Below the pieces are notes generated by a model. That model ran no database searches. It saw only the letters and a program-made list of their open reading frames with translations, and had not been told where the DNA came from. 64,000 bases of DNA, taken from assembly GCA_003990955.1 (NCBI GenBank), contig BIFV01000012.1:186001-250000 (forward strand), given 5' to 3'. This document shows, piece after piece, positions 41,933 to 50,262 of the stretch (positions are counted from its first letter, which is position 1; each line of letters begins with the position of its first letter). This stretch comes from Sporomusaceae bacterium FL31 (lineage in GTDB: Bacteria; Bacillota; Negativicutes; DSM-1736; Dendrosporobacteraceae). Position numbers and translations under genes: made by a program.

Positions 41933-42463
41933 CTATATCTTCTCTACTTGTGTAAAATCCAACTCAACTGGAGTTTCACGCCCGAACATATTCACAAGCA
42001 CTTTAAGTTTGCTACGATCAGGATAAATCTCCGTTACTGTGGCTGTCCAATTCTCAAAAGCGCCTGAATTAATGCGTACATGTTGAGAAACTTTAATGTC
42101 AATCTTTGGTCTGAGTTCTTCAATGCCCATCGCTTTAAGGATACGTTTCACTTCAGCTTCGGTGAGCGGGATAGGTTTAGTGCCTGAGCCAACGAAACCA
42201 GTTACCCCCGGTGTATTGCGTACAACATACCAGGATCTGTCGTTGACAATCATTTCTACCAATACATAACCGGGAAAAACTTTTTTCTTGGCAATTTTCT
42301 TCTTGCCATCTTTAATTTCAACTTCATCTTCCATCGGCACTAACACGCGGAAGATTTCGTTTTCCATTGCCATTGAATGAACTTTACGTTCAAGATTGGC
42401 TTTAACCTTATTTTCATATCCGGAATATGTATGGATTACATACCAATTTTTTTCGGATTCCAT
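41933..42463 (-). CDS. nusG: Transcription termination/antitermination protein NusG
   Basis: 176 residues: NGN domain (MESEKNWYVIHTYSGYENKV onward) and C-terminal KOW domain (GAFENWTATVTEIYPDRSKL). It binds RNA polymerase and links it to the ribosome or Rho. ATG 42463 gives the usual N-terminus but has only an AAAGGTG very close to it; GTG 42496, adding 11 residues, is the alternative. It is 46 nt after secE. Confidence 0.95.
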   Translation of the reverse strand: MESEKNWYVIHTYSGYENKVKANLERKVHSMAMENEIFRVLVPMEDEVEIKDGKKKIAKKKVFPGYVLVEMIVNDRSWYVVRNTPGVTGFVGSGTKPIPLTEAEVKRILKAMGIEELRPKIDIKVSQHVRINSGAFENWTATVTEIYPDRSKLKVLVNMFGRETPVELDFTQVEKI

Positions 42464-42509
42464 CACCTTTAAGGGACGCTCGATTACGTCCCTCACCCCC
42501 TTAGCCGGC

Positions 42510-42725
42510 TTATCGTATGATCAAATGCAATATTTCATTAAAAAGTGTATCAACTAACCAGATCAATACCGAAACTGCAATCACAGAAACAAATACAATC
42601 CCTGTAAACGAAATAAGTTCTTGCTTATTCGGCCATGTTACCTTTTTCAGTTCGGCTTTAACTTCCCGGAAAAATTTCTTCCAGCGCGAAGTACTACCTT
42701 GCACAGCTGTTTCTTGAGCAGCCAT
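42510..42725 (-). CDS. secE: Protein translocase subunit SecE
   Basis: 71 residues: a short cytoplasmic amphipathic piece (FFREVKAELKKVTWPNKQEL, the SecE signature) and one membrane helix (FTGIVFVSVIAVSVLIWLV). It clamps SecY. It lies between tRNA-Trp and nusG. Confidence 0.96.
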   Translation of the reverse strand: MAAQETAVQGSTSRWKKFFREVKAELKKVTWPNKQELISFTGIVFVSVIAVSVLIWLVDTLFNEILHLIIR

Positions 42726-42778
42726 TTTTCTTCACATCCCCGTAGCGTACTGCTATTGAGCTTAAACACAAAGTTGTA

Positions 42779-42854
42779 TGGCAGGGGCAGTAGGACTTGA
42801 ACCCACAACCAACGGTTTTGGAGACCGCTACTCTACCAATTGAGCTATACCCCT
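42779..42854 (-). tRNA. tRNA-Trp (CCA anticodon)
   Basis: 76 nt, full cloverleaf: acceptor AGGGGTA/TGCCCCT, anticodon loop CTCCAAA, T loop GTTCAAG, CCA encoded. It is embedded between rpmG and secE, probably in the same transcript. Confidence 0.97.
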
Positions 42855-42883
42855 ACTTATGTCAATGCAAACTTAATTATAAA

Positions 42884-43033
42884 TTATTTAGTTTCTTTGT
42901 GTAAAGTATGTTTTTTGCAAAACTTGCAGTACTTATTAAATTCCAATCTATCCGGGTCGTTCTTTTTGTTTTTATTGGACTGGTAATTGCGTTGTTTGCA
43001 TTCAACACAGGCCAATGTTACTGCATTGCGCAT
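42884..43033 (-). CDS. rpmG: 50S ribosomal protein L33, zinc type
   Basis: 49 residues, [20 protein letters not shown], with CVEC and CKFC zinc pairs and the [18 protein letters not shown] block. ATG 43033 follows GAGGGG by 7-9 nt; a longer ORF to 43066 is not conserved. It heads the rpmG-tRNA-Trp-secE-nusG unit, with a promoter about 60 nt upstream. Confidence 0.95.
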   Translation of the reverse strand: MRNAVTLACVECKQRNYQSNKNKKNDPDRLEFNKYCKFCKKHTLHKETK

Positions 43034-43088
43034 TATTTGCACCCCTCTTACCTGTAAATATGACAAGACTTCAAAATGTCACTAATAT

Positions 43089-43117
43089 AATCTAGCATAC
43101 TTATATCATACTGTCAA
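43089..43117 (-). promoter_or_regulatory. Promoter of rpmG-tRNA-Trp-secE-nusG
   Basis: Minus strand TTGACA (43112-43117), 17-nt spacer, TAGATT (43089-43094). The rest of the gap up to the MFS gene (43118-43267) is AT-rich with nothing I recognise. Confidence 0.7.
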
Positions 43118-43267
43118 TAGTCCACGCACCCTGGCATGTTATTTTTCCATCTAAACCCTTTTAACCAAAATCTGCATTTCCCTTATAGTTCCGTTTGGGC
43201 ACAAAAAGCTATCATATCGCTATTTTATAAATATTTCCACCTATTTTCTATTTTATTCATTCAATCC

Positions 43268-44431
43268 TCAAGATCTAAGATTTTCGCCGAAACGGCTGGT
43301 GTGATGTTTAGCCAGATATATGGCAAAAACTAAGAAGACCGTGCCGATCAAATACGGTGAATTATGATCGATATTATAGACTGCTCCTCCAGTAGCCGGT
43401 CCTAAAATCCGGCCCAAACTGTCAAACGATTGCATTATCCCCACAGCCTCACCCTGTTCATGCGGCACGGCATTTTTGCTGACTAATGTCGAAATACCTG
43501 GTCGCAGCAAGGAACTGCCAATACTAAAAAACGAGGTAAATACCAGCAGCATGACCATATCTGTCGCTGTAATAATGAGCGCGAAACCAACAGAAGCTAT
43601 GACAAGGCCTGCTATGATAACCGCAAGATCCCCAAACCGTTTTACCGCTCTATTGACAACCCCAGCTTGCGTGACAACGGTAAAAACGCCTAAAACAGCA
43701 AACACAATTCCCATCTCTTTAGGGCCAAACCCCAGTTTATCGGCAGAAAATAAGGTGAAAGTACTCTCAAATAGGGCTACCGCAAAACTAACAATAAACG
43801 ATAGGCTATAAAGCACAAAGCGGACATCACGAAACAAGTTCAAACCCAATGGCGCCTTTTTCACGGTAACTTGAGGCTGCTGCATGGATTCCGGCAATAA
43901 AAAATAAGTCACCCCGGCATTCACTAAAGCCAGCGCTGCTGCAACGAAAAACGGAAAGGCAAAACCATAATGCCCCAGCCAGCCGCCAAGAGCCGGACCA
44001 AAAATCATCCCCAGTCCCATAGCCGCCCCCATCAGTCCCATCCCTTTAGCGCGATTGTCCGGACCGGTAATATCGGCTATATACGCCATAGCTGTTGGCA
44101 AGGTAGCAGAAGAAATGATCCCTGCTACAATGCGAGCCACAAATAGCATCCATAGCTTTGTTGCTAAGCCAAACAGAATAAAACTCAGTCCATAGCCAAT
44201 CAAGCCAAGCAGCAGGATAGGCCGCCGCCCAATTCGATCAGACAAGCTCCCCCATAAAGGTGCAAAAAAGAACTGCATAATGGAGTAAGTGGCCATCAGC
44301 AAACCAAGAGTTGCCGGAGTCCCTTGCTGACTAATCACTAAGAAGGGCAGCACGGGTATAACAATACCAAACCCAATCATAACCAAGAATAAAGTAATAA
44401 ATAATACGGCCATTGCTCGTCTGTGTTCCAA
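43268..44431 (-). CDS. MFS transporter, drug-efflux type
   Basis: 387 residues, 12 predicted membrane segments. Motif A of the major facilitator family is clear between helices 2 and 3 (GSLSDRIGRRPILLLGL), and helix 1 has MIGFGIVIPVLPF, like TetA/multidrug H+ antiporters (DHA1 family). A second motif-C-like run, GLGMIFGPALGGWLG, supports an antiporter. The substrate is unknown. It is not part of the conserved cluster and stands alone between rpmG and the tRNA array; no regulator is adjacent. Confidence 0.85.
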   Translation of the reverse strand: MEHRRAMAVLFITLFLVMIGFGIVIPVLPFLVISQQGTPATLGLLMATYSIMQFFFAPLWGSLSDRIGRRPILLLGLIGYGLSFILFGLATKLWMLFVARIVAGIISSATLPTAMAYIADITGPDNRAKGMGLMGAAMGLGMIFGPALGGWLGHYGFAFPFFVAAALALVNAGVTYFLLPESMQQPQVTVKKAPLGLNLFRDVRFVLYSLSFIVSFAVALFESTFTLFSADKLGFGPKEMGIVFAVLGVFTVVTQAGVVNRAVKRFGDLAVIIAGLVIASVGFALIITATDMVMLLVFTSFFSIGSSLLRPGISTLVSKNAVPHEQGEAVGIMQSFDSLGRILGPATGGAVYNIDHNSPYLIGTVFLVFAIYLAKHHTSRFGENLRS

Positions 44432-44520
44432 GCAATTCGCCTCCCATATGTAAAATAAGAAAATCGTTAATACGTCAACATTGGGGTTACCCCTTGAAGC
44501 CTTAAGTCTTCCGTATACAC

Positions 44521-44545
44521 AAAAAAACCTCGTAGCAACGAGGTT
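44521..44545 (-). terminator. Terminator after the tRNA array
   Basis: An 8-bp stem AACCTCGT/ACGAGGTT (44526-44533 with 44538-44545) with a seven-A tract giving the T-run on the minus strand. Confidence 0.88.
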
Positions 44546-44559
44546 CTAGAATACTTGTA

Positions 44560-44636
44560 TGGTGGCGGCGCAGGGACTTGAACCCCGGACACTGCGGGTA
44601 TGAACCGCATGCTCTAGCCAACTGAGCTACGCCGCC
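44560..44636 (-). tRNA. tRNA-Met (CAT anticodon, elongator-like)
   Basis: 77 nt with acceptor GGCGGCG/CGCCGCC, a fully paired 1-72 position, anticodon loop TTCATAC and encoded CCA. Pairing at 1-72 excludes the initiator. A lysidine-modified tRNA-Ile with the same anticodon cannot be fully excluded by eye. Confidence 0.9.
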
Positions 44637-44644
44637 GAATATGA

Positions 44645-44720
44645 TGGAGCTAGTGACCGGGATTGAACCGGTGACCTTATCCTTACCAAGGATACGCTCT
44701 GCCGACTGAGCTACACCAGC
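44645..44720 (-). tRNA. tRNA-Thr (GGT anticodon)
   Basis: 76 nt, acceptor GCTGGTG/CACTAGC (one G-T pair), anticodon stem ATCC/GGAT with loop TTGGTAA, encoded CCA. Confidence 0.96.
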
Positions 44721-44729
44721 GTGTAAACT

Positions 44730-44805
44730 TGGTTGCGGGGACAGGACTTGAACCTGTGGCCTTCGGGTTATGAGCCCGACGAGCTACCAACTGCTCCACC
44801 CCGCG
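44730..44805 (-). tRNA. Initiator tRNA-fMet (CAT), copy 1
   Basis: 76 nt. The 5' end CGCGGGG faces CCCCGCA, so position 1-72 is the C-A mismatch of initiator tRNA. The anticodon stem has the three G-C pairs GGG/CCC. CCA encoded. Identical to the copy at 45060. Confidence 0.97.
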
Positions 44806-44813
44806 ATAAATAA

Positions 44814-44898
44814 TGGTGGATGGGGTTGGATTCGAACCAACGAAGGCGAAGCCGGCAGATTTACAGTCTGCTCCCTTTAGCCACTCGGGAACCCATCC
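44814..44898 (-). tRNA. tRNA-Tyr (GTA anticodon)
   Basis: 85 nt, class II with a long variable arm; acceptor GGATGGG/CCCATCC, anticodon loop CTGTAAA, encoded CCA. Confidence 0.96.
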
Positions 44899-44902
44899 AT
44901 TA

Positions 44903-44978
44903 TGGAGCTGGCGAGAGGAATTGAACCCCCAACCTGCTGATTACAAGTCAGCTGCTCTACCAATTGAGCTACACCAGC
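44903..44978 (-). tRNA. tRNA-Thr (TGT anticodon)
   Basis: 76 nt, acceptor GCTGGTG/CGCCAGC, anticodon stem CTGA/TCAG with loop CTTGTAA, encoded CCA. Confidence 0.96.
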
Positions 44979-45059
44979 ACATTGCTTAACAACATGATTT
45001 ATTATATATCATCAACGGTGTTATGTCAATATCTTTTTGTTTCATTTCTATTGACAATT

Positions 45060-45135
45060 TGGTTGCGGGGACAGGACTTGAACCTGTGGCCTTCGGGTTA
45101 TGAGCCCGACGAGCTACCAACTGCTCCACCCCGCG
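45060..45135 (-). tRNA. Initiator tRNA-fMet (CAT), copy 2
   Basis: Base-for-base identical to the copy at 44730-44805, exactly 330 nt away. It is first in the transcribed array, just after the promoter. Confidence 0.97.
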
Positions 45136-45163
45136 ATAAACCATTACCCGGTGACAAGATATA

Positions 45164-45192
45164 ATATTATCATGAAATCATCTAAATGTAAA
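45164..45192 (-). promoter_or_regulatory. Promoter of the six-gene tRNA array
   Basis: Minus strand TTTACA (45187-45192), 17-nt spacer, TAATAT (45164-45169), ~30 nt before tRNA-fMet copy 2. Confidence 0.75.
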
Positions 45193-45230
45193 GCTAATTT
45201 TTCTATGTATTTTTTTCCAATTTTAAAGAA

Positions 45231-46031
45231 TTATCGAAGAAAAAAATAATAATACGAAAAGGCAGCCAACACAAAGCGATAGAAAGCAAAAGCTGCCAGC
45301 GATGAATTGTTTAGAAACCGCAAGAACCATACTACAGAAATATAAGCGACAACAAAAGAAACAACAAAGCCGATAGCAAACATATTAACATCGGCTGCAC
45401 TCAATTTATGCCAAACTTTTAACAGATCATAAATACAGGCTACCGCCATTAACGGTGCAGCAATAATAAAAGAAAAATCGGCTGCAGCCTTGCGGCTTAA
45501 ACCAAAAAACAAGCCTCCGGCAATGGTTGAACCTGAACGAGAAAAACCTGGCCATAATGCAAGAATTTGAAACAACCCTACAAAGAATGCTTGCTTTACG
45601 CTAAGATGGTCAACATCGCGCGTTGTCGGTCGACTAGCAAATCTCTCGGCTACCAGCATTAAGATTGCGCCAATAACTAACCCAATAATGACCGTATAAG
45701 GTGAAAATAAATAAGTTTTGATTGGCTTATGCAATAAAAAGCCGATCCCCATAACCGGGACAATACCAGCCAACACATGCTGGATTGTCAAACCACGCCC
45801 ATAAAGATTCAGACGGCGCGGTTTTAACATACTGATAAATTTATCGCGATAAATAAACAGCACTGAAAGTATTGCACCCAATTGAATAAATACTTCAAAA
45901 ACGCTGGCAATCTCACCTTCAAAATTTAACATCGAGCCTACAAGTATCATATGGCCTGTAGACGATACTGGCAAAAATTCAGTAAGTCCTTCAACAATTC
46001 CAATGATTACGGCAATAATATTTTCATTCAT
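45231..46031 (-). CDS. uppP: Undecaprenyl-diphosphate phosphatase
   Basis: 266 residues, a BacA/UppP membrane protein. Catalytic motifs are visible: IVEGLTEFLPVSSTGHMIL near the N-terminus and LWPGFSRSGSTIAGGL in the second half. It dephosphorylates undecaprenyl diphosphate to recycle the lipid carrier of cell-wall synthesis, and gives bacitracin tolerance when overexpressed. It stands as a single gene between the tRNA array and the DUF421 gene. Confidence 0.96.
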   Translation of the reverse strand: MNENIIAVIIGIVEGLTEFLPVSSTGHMILVGSMLNFEGEIASVFEVFIQLGAILSVLFIYRDKFISMLKPRRLNLYGRGLTIQHVLAGIVPVMGIGFLLHKPIKTYLFSPYTVIIGLVIGAILMLVAERFASRPTTRDVDHLSVKQAFFVGLFQILALWPGFSRSGSTIAGGLFFGLSRKAAADFSFIIAAPLMAVACIYDLLKVWHKLSAADVNMFAIGFVVSFVVAYISVVWFLRFLNNSSLAAFAFYRFVLAAFSYYYFFLR

Positions 46032-46158
46032 ATAGCCACATCCCCTATCACAACATTCCTGATTCTCCCTACAACATTATACACTACTTGGTAGTAATTT
46101 CAATTACATCCTGAGCTTCCCATACCGGAATCATTCATGCATTACTATGGAGCCTTTA

Positions 46159-46863
46159 TTAATGTAAGAACAAATCATCACTGCAAACATCCTGATGAAC
46201 AACATGAAGATTACGTTCTTGATCCATAAAAGCTACAAAAACCTTATGCAATTCTGCTTCGTTTTGCTGCCTAAAAGCAGCAATTTGATCTACTGAGAAA
46301 CCCAAGCCGCGCAGTGCTTGTTCCTGTAATTGTCCTTCGAGAATAACCGGAATCAAAATTTTATTAGCATCAACCGGCATCTTAAGTTGACTAGGAGTCA
46401 ATGGCTGATATTCAGGCTTTTTTAATATACTTAAACCACCAAGCGGCTCTACTATGGCGATATCCACCTCATGTATGTTAAAAACACTGTTTTGGCGAAG
46501 CAATTGCAGCAGTGTTTCAACCGATATCCGAAGTTTACTCAACCCCTCTTTAATGATCTGCCCATCTTGAATAACAACGATCGGCTTATGATTAACCGCC
46601 GTATAAACATTACGGTTTTTAATAAGCAGCCAGTCAAAACATACTTGGATTATACCAAGTACAGCGAGAGCAATGAGTGCCGCACCAAGCTCGATGTTAG
46701 GGTCGGCGATAACAGACCCCGCAATCGTTGCCCCTACGACCAATGTGACGAAACCAAATGGACGCAATTCACTTAGGCGCCTCTGTCCACCAATCCACCA
46801 AATGAAAAGCAAAATTGTCATTGTCGCTATAACGCGAAACAAAATCGCCCCAACAGAGTCCAT
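46159..46863 (-). CDS. DUF421 (YetF-like) membrane protein
   Basis: 234 residues. Three N-terminal membrane helices are followed by the DUF421/YetF cytoplasmic domain. The WWIGGQRRLSELRPFGFVT segment and KPIVVIQDGQIIKEGLSKLRISVETLLQLLR (fragment) are typical, and KKPEYQPLTPSQL follows as in YetF. Some relatives affect spore germination through membrane proteins; the general function is unknown. ATG 46863 follows GGAGGGG; 46887 is rejected for lack of a site. Confidence 0.85.
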   Translation of the reverse strand: MDSVGAILFRVIATMTILLFIWWIGGQRRLSELRPFGFVTLVVGATIAGSVIADPNIELGAALIALAVLGIIQVCFDWLLIKNRNVYTAVNHKPIVVIQDGQIIKEGLSKLRISVETLLQLLRQNSVFNIHEVDIAIVEPLGGLSILKKPEYQPLTPSQLKMPVDANKILIPVILEGQLQEQALRGLGFSVDQIAAFRQQNEAELHKVFVAFMDQERNLHVVHQDVCSDDLFLH

Positions 46864-46928
46864 GCCAGCCCCTCCAATACTTATCATGAATAGTATTGTC
46901 AGGCAAACTGATATTCTATGCGATCAAC

Positions 46929-48191
46929 CTACTGCGTAATATATTGATATTTTTTTATAAAATCATCAGGCGATGAATTCGTCAGCAGCGCCATTTTTTT
47001 AATCACGACAGTAGATTTTAAATCGCTTTCTTCCAGTCGGATCATAAACCGCTTGGCTACCTGATAATGCATTGACTCCATATTCACTAAGCGAATCTGT
47101 GTCTTACCGGTTGCCACATCTCGAATTTGATCAAATTCCACAGGGACAATCTGGTTGTTTTGAATGGTTATCATGGCATCACTGCCGCCATTGCGCAAAA
47201 ATTCATAGGCCGCATACCCCAGATTGCGCGTGTATTCAATATCAAAAGCAATTGGCGGCGCACACCGCAATTCGTACCCTATTTCCTTATCGACAATGGT
47301 CATTTTGACCCCAGCCGCCTGTAATTCTTTCATGACTTCCTGTTTAATGAGATCGCCAAAATTGATCTCAGCATAACGGAGATGACCATGCTCATCTCTG
47401 CAGACTCTACCAAGCTCAGTTAAATCCTCAATTGCAATCTTCTCAATGACTCCCTCAGCAATAATGGCAACCCCATGGTTACGATCCGAAGCTAATCGCT
47501 TGACAATTGCACCAACAAGAATATCAACAATCTTTTTCAGCCTGACTTTGCCTTCTGTAAATTCTTCAGGAATAATCGTAATCGTAGCACCAGCACTTTT
47601 GCCAATTCCTAGTGCTAAATGCCCTGCTGTTCGCCCCATGGCAATAACAAAATACCACCGTCCTGTTGTTTTTGCATCCTCCATTAAATTTCCCACAATA
47701 CTTGCCCCAACAGATCGAGCGGTTTCAAAACCAAAAGTTGGCACCCCTTCCGGTAAAGGAAGATCATTATCAATGGTTTTAGGTACATGGACAATATTGA
47801 CCTCAACCCCCTGATGGCATTTGGCGTAAGCCGAAATTTTAGCTGCAGAATAGGCAGTATCATCGCCGCCTATTGTAACCAAATGCGTTACACCAAGATC
47901 AATGAGCGTATTGACGACCTTACTTAAACTGACTTCACTTTTGGTAGGGTTAAAGCGGGACATTCGCAGAATACTGCCCCCTTCAAGATGGATTCTGCTG
48001 ACCAATTCAGTTGTAAGCTGAACAACCTCCTTCACACCTTTTGCTAAATGAGCAAAACCATCATAGATGCCGAGCACTTTCCAGCCATTTTTTTCAGCTT
48101 CAATGGTTACCGCACTAATGACACTGTTAATCCCCGGCGCCGGGCCTCCGCCGCATAAAATAGCCAAAGTATTGCCTGATGGGATGGTCAT
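46929..48191 (-). CDS. Phosphofructokinase, probably pyrophosphate-dependent
   Basis: 420 residues of the PfkA superfamily. Donor-site residues decide the type: GGDDT (D111) in place of GGDGT, and K138 in PKTIDND. Asp at the first and Lys at the second position are the known signature of PPi-dependent enzymes, which convert fructose 6-phosphate reversibly. The catalytic TIDND and the MGRTAGH motif are intact. ATG 48191 follows GAGGGG; the ORF could extend to 48227 without a site. It is 119 nt downstream of a second phosphofructokinase. Confidence 0.88.
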   Translation of the reverse strand: MTIPSGNTLAILCGGGPAPGINSVISAVTIEAEKNGWKVLGIYDGFAHLAKGVKEVVQLTTELVSRIHLEGGSILRMSRFNPTKSEVSLSKVVNTLIDLGVTHLVTIGGDDTAYSAAKISAYAKCHQGVEVNIVHVPKTIDNDLPLPEGVPTFGFETARSVGASIVGNLMEDAKTTGRWYFVIAMGRTAGHLALGIGKSAGATITIIPEEFTEGKVRLKKIVDILVGAIVKRLASDRNHGVAIIAEGVIEKIAIEDLTELGRVCRDEHGHLRYAEINFGDLIKQEVMKELQAAGVKMTIVDKEIGYELRCAPPIAFDIEYTRNLGYAAYEFLRNGGSDAMITIQNNQIVPVEFDQIRDVATGKTQIRLVNMESMHYQVAKRFMIRLEESDLKSTVVIKKMALLTNSSPDDFIKKYQYITQ

Positions 48192-48231
48192 CAAATTCGC
48201 CCCCTCATAACAATTAAATCCGATCAAAACG

Positions 48232-48261
48232 AATCAAACTGCCGTTGTCGGCAGTTTGATT
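48232..48261. other. Perfect 30-nt palindrome between the two pfk genes
   Basis: 13-bp perfect arms (48232-48244 and 48249-48261, core AAACTGCCG) around a TTGT loop. On the minus strand TTTGATTCGTTTTG follows, a weak T-rich stretch, so it may be an internal terminator or an operator. Confidence 0.6.
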
Positions 48262-48310
48262 AAATACAGTAAATAATATGTTATGATGCAGCAAAATAGT
48301 ACCAGTCAGC

Positions 48311-49393
48311 TTAGTCCCCAAAGCAGATATTAATCGCACGCGCAGCACTAATAAGATCCCCATCAACTGGCACATTACCCGCTTTACCCGCAATATCCCG
48401 AAGCGGCATATTCACAATTTGGTTATTCTGCAAGGCCACCATATAGCCAGATTTACCGGCAAGCAAACATTCTACTGCAGCCACTCCATAACGAGTAGCC
48501 AGCACCCTGTCATACGGGGTCGGACTGCCGCCGCGCTGCAAATGCCCTAATACTGTACATCTAGACTCGACACCCGTTAACAGCTCGATGTCTCTGGCAA
48601 TTTTCTCACCAATACCACCCAATCGGATTTTCTCAGTACTCCCCTCTGCCGGTTTAGTACCAATCATTTCACCATCGATCGACCTTGCTCCCTCAGCAAC
48701 GACAAGAATGCTAAAAAGCTTACCTTGGCGCTGTCTATCCATAATCTTAGCATTTACTGATGCTAATTGATAAGGAATCTCTGGAATGAGGATGCAGTCA
48801 GCCCCGCCAGCTAAACCGGAATGCAAAGCAATCCAGCCCGCATAGCGTCCCATAACTTCTAACACCATAACCCGATGATGCGATTCAGCTGTCGTATGTA
48901 ACCGATCCAGTGCGTCTGTTGCTACGCTAACGGCAGTATCAAAACCAAAAGTCCGCTCAGTTCCTGGTATATCATTATCAATCGTTTTAGGAACACAAAC
49001 CACCGGGAGACCTAATTGTCCAAACTCAGCCCCAATTCTAAGAGTTCCATCACCACCAATGACCACTAACGCTTCAATGGCCTTCTCATTAAGATTATTC
49101 ATAGCTTGCGCAGACATATCCACATAAGTAAGCTGTCCTTCTTGCTTTAAGCGATAATTAAAGGGATTATCACGATTGGTTGTACCCAAAATAGTACCCC
49201 CACGTGGTAAAATTCCAGAAACATTAACGGCAGTTAACTCTATCATCTGGTTTTCCACTAAGCCGCCAAAACCATTTTTTATCCCCCACACCTGGATATT
49301 ATGGCTCGCAGCTGTTTTGACAACCGCCCTAATTACAGCATTAAGTCCTGGGCAATCTCCGCCTCCGGTAAGTACACCAATTCGTTTAAACAT
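48311..49393 (-). CDS. pfkA: 6-phosphofructokinase (probably ATP-dependent)
   Basis: 360 residues. GVLTGGGDCPGLNAVIR opens the fold, the donor site is GGDGT (G116), and the catalytic loop is PKTIDNDIPG (K136 at the second donor-determining position). Gly plus Lys is the G104/K124 class, which includes ATP-using enzymes in other bacteria, so ATP is likely but the pair is not decisive. MGRYAGW and LGHLQRGG are typical. ATG 49393 is 6 nt after AGGAGG; an ATG one codon earlier is possible. Confidence 0.88.
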   Translation of the reverse strand: MFKRIGVLTGGGDCPGLNAVIRAVVKTAASHNIQVWGIKNGFGGLVENQMIELTAVNVSGILPRGGTILGTTNRDNPFNYRLKQEGQLTYVDMSAQAMNNLNEKAIEALVVIGGDGTLRIGAEFGQLGLPVVCVPKTIDNDIPGTERTFGFDTAVSVATDALDRLHTTAESHHRVMVLEVMGRYAGWIALHSGLAGGADCILIPEIPYQLASVNAKIMDRQRQGKLFSILVVAEGARSIDGEMIGTKPAEGSTEKIRLGGIGEKIARDIELLTGVESRCTVLGHLQRGGSPTPYDRVLATRYGVAAVECLLAGKSGYMVALQNNQIVNMPLRDIAGKAGNVPVDGDLISAARAINICFGD

Positions 49394-49492
49394 CATAGAC
49401 CTCCTAACCGTTTTTAGTCTTATTTAGCTTATACGTCAAAATATTACATTATCCTCTGAGCATTTACAGAATACCTACGGCCTGTAATCGAG

Positions 49493-49522
49493 TAAAAAAA
49501 AAACAACATCCTCACGGATGTT
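49493..49522 (-). terminator. Intrinsic terminator after sigH
   Basis: A 7-bp stem AACATCC/GGATGTT (49505-49511 with 49516-49522), loop TCAC, then ten T on the minus strand. It starts 3 nt past the sigH stop. Confidence 0.9.
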
Positions 49523-49524
49523 AT

Positions 49525-50262
49525 CTAATCATCGTCACCATCAATGCAGTCACACAACTCATGCAATTCTCGATTCAGACCGGTTAACCCACGGTACATC
49601 CCGCGAATTTCAGTATCATCGCCGCGATTATCAAGATACCGCTCTAACTTACGCTTAACACGCTGCAGAGCATTATCAATCGACTTAACATGGCGTTCTA
49701 ATTCAACCGCTATTTCTTGATATGATTTGCCATCCAGGTAAGACATCAGCACTTTCCATTCCAAGTCACTGAGAATCTGCCCCATCTTTGCTTCAATATC
49801 AATAAATTCCTCACGACTAATTACCAGTTCCTCAGGATCTGATATCTTTGATCCTGAAAGCACATCCAATAATGTTCTATCAGAGTCTTCGTCGTAAATC
49901 GGTTTATTCAGTGATACATATGAGTTCAACGGAATATGTTTTTGCCTAGTGGCCGTTTTGATCGCAGTAATAATTTGTCTTGTTACACAAAGCTCGGCAA
50001 AAGCGCGAAATGAAGATAACTTATCATTGCGAAAATCTCTGATGGCCTTATATAAACCAATCATACCTTCTTGGATAATATCTTCGCGATCAGCACCAAT
50101 CAAAAAATACGATCTAGCCTTAGCTCGAACGAAGTTGCGGTATTTATTAATCAAATAATCCAGCGCGATTGTGTTATCATTTTCTTTGGCATCAGCCACA
50201 ATTTCTTCATCAGTCATATTCTCAAATCCGCCGTATGAATCGCATTGAGTATTTAGCCGCAT
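49525..50262 (-). CDS. sigH: RNA polymerase sporulation sigma factor SigH
   Basis: 245 residues. Region 2 (NKYRNFVRAKARSYFLIGAD, EDIIQEGMIGLYKAIRDF) and region 4 (LSDLEWKVLMSYLDGKSYQEIA, VKSIDNALQRVKRKLERYL) match SigH, the transition-phase factor that turns on early sporulation genes. After KLERYL there is an extra acidic tail of ~37 residues (ending HELCDCIDGDDD) beyond the usual SigH end. Its place near rae1 and rlmB matches B. subtilis, though extra genes separate it from rpmG. No clear promoter was seen upstream. Confidence 0.93.
   Translation of the reverse strand: MRLNTQCDSYGGFENMTDEEIVADAKENDNTIALDYLINKYRNFVRAKARSYFLIGADREDIIQEGMIGLYKAIRDFRNDKLSSFRAFAELCVTRQIITAIKTATRQKHIPLNSYVSLNKPIYDEDSDRTLLDVLSGSKISDPEELVISREEFIDIEAKMGQILSDLEWKVLMSYLDGKSYQEIAVELERHVKSIDNALQRVKRKLERYLDNRGDDTEIRGMYRGLTGLNRELHELCDCIDGDDD

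Noticed and set aside
43118..43267. Small gene between rpmG and the MFS gene
   Set aside because: The only reading frame is on the plus strand, has no binding site and shows low-complexity Phe/Ile/Leu content.
44560..45135. tRNA array as integration site of a mobile element
   Set aside because: No integrase, no partial tRNA duplicate serving as att site, and only ordinary genes on both sides.
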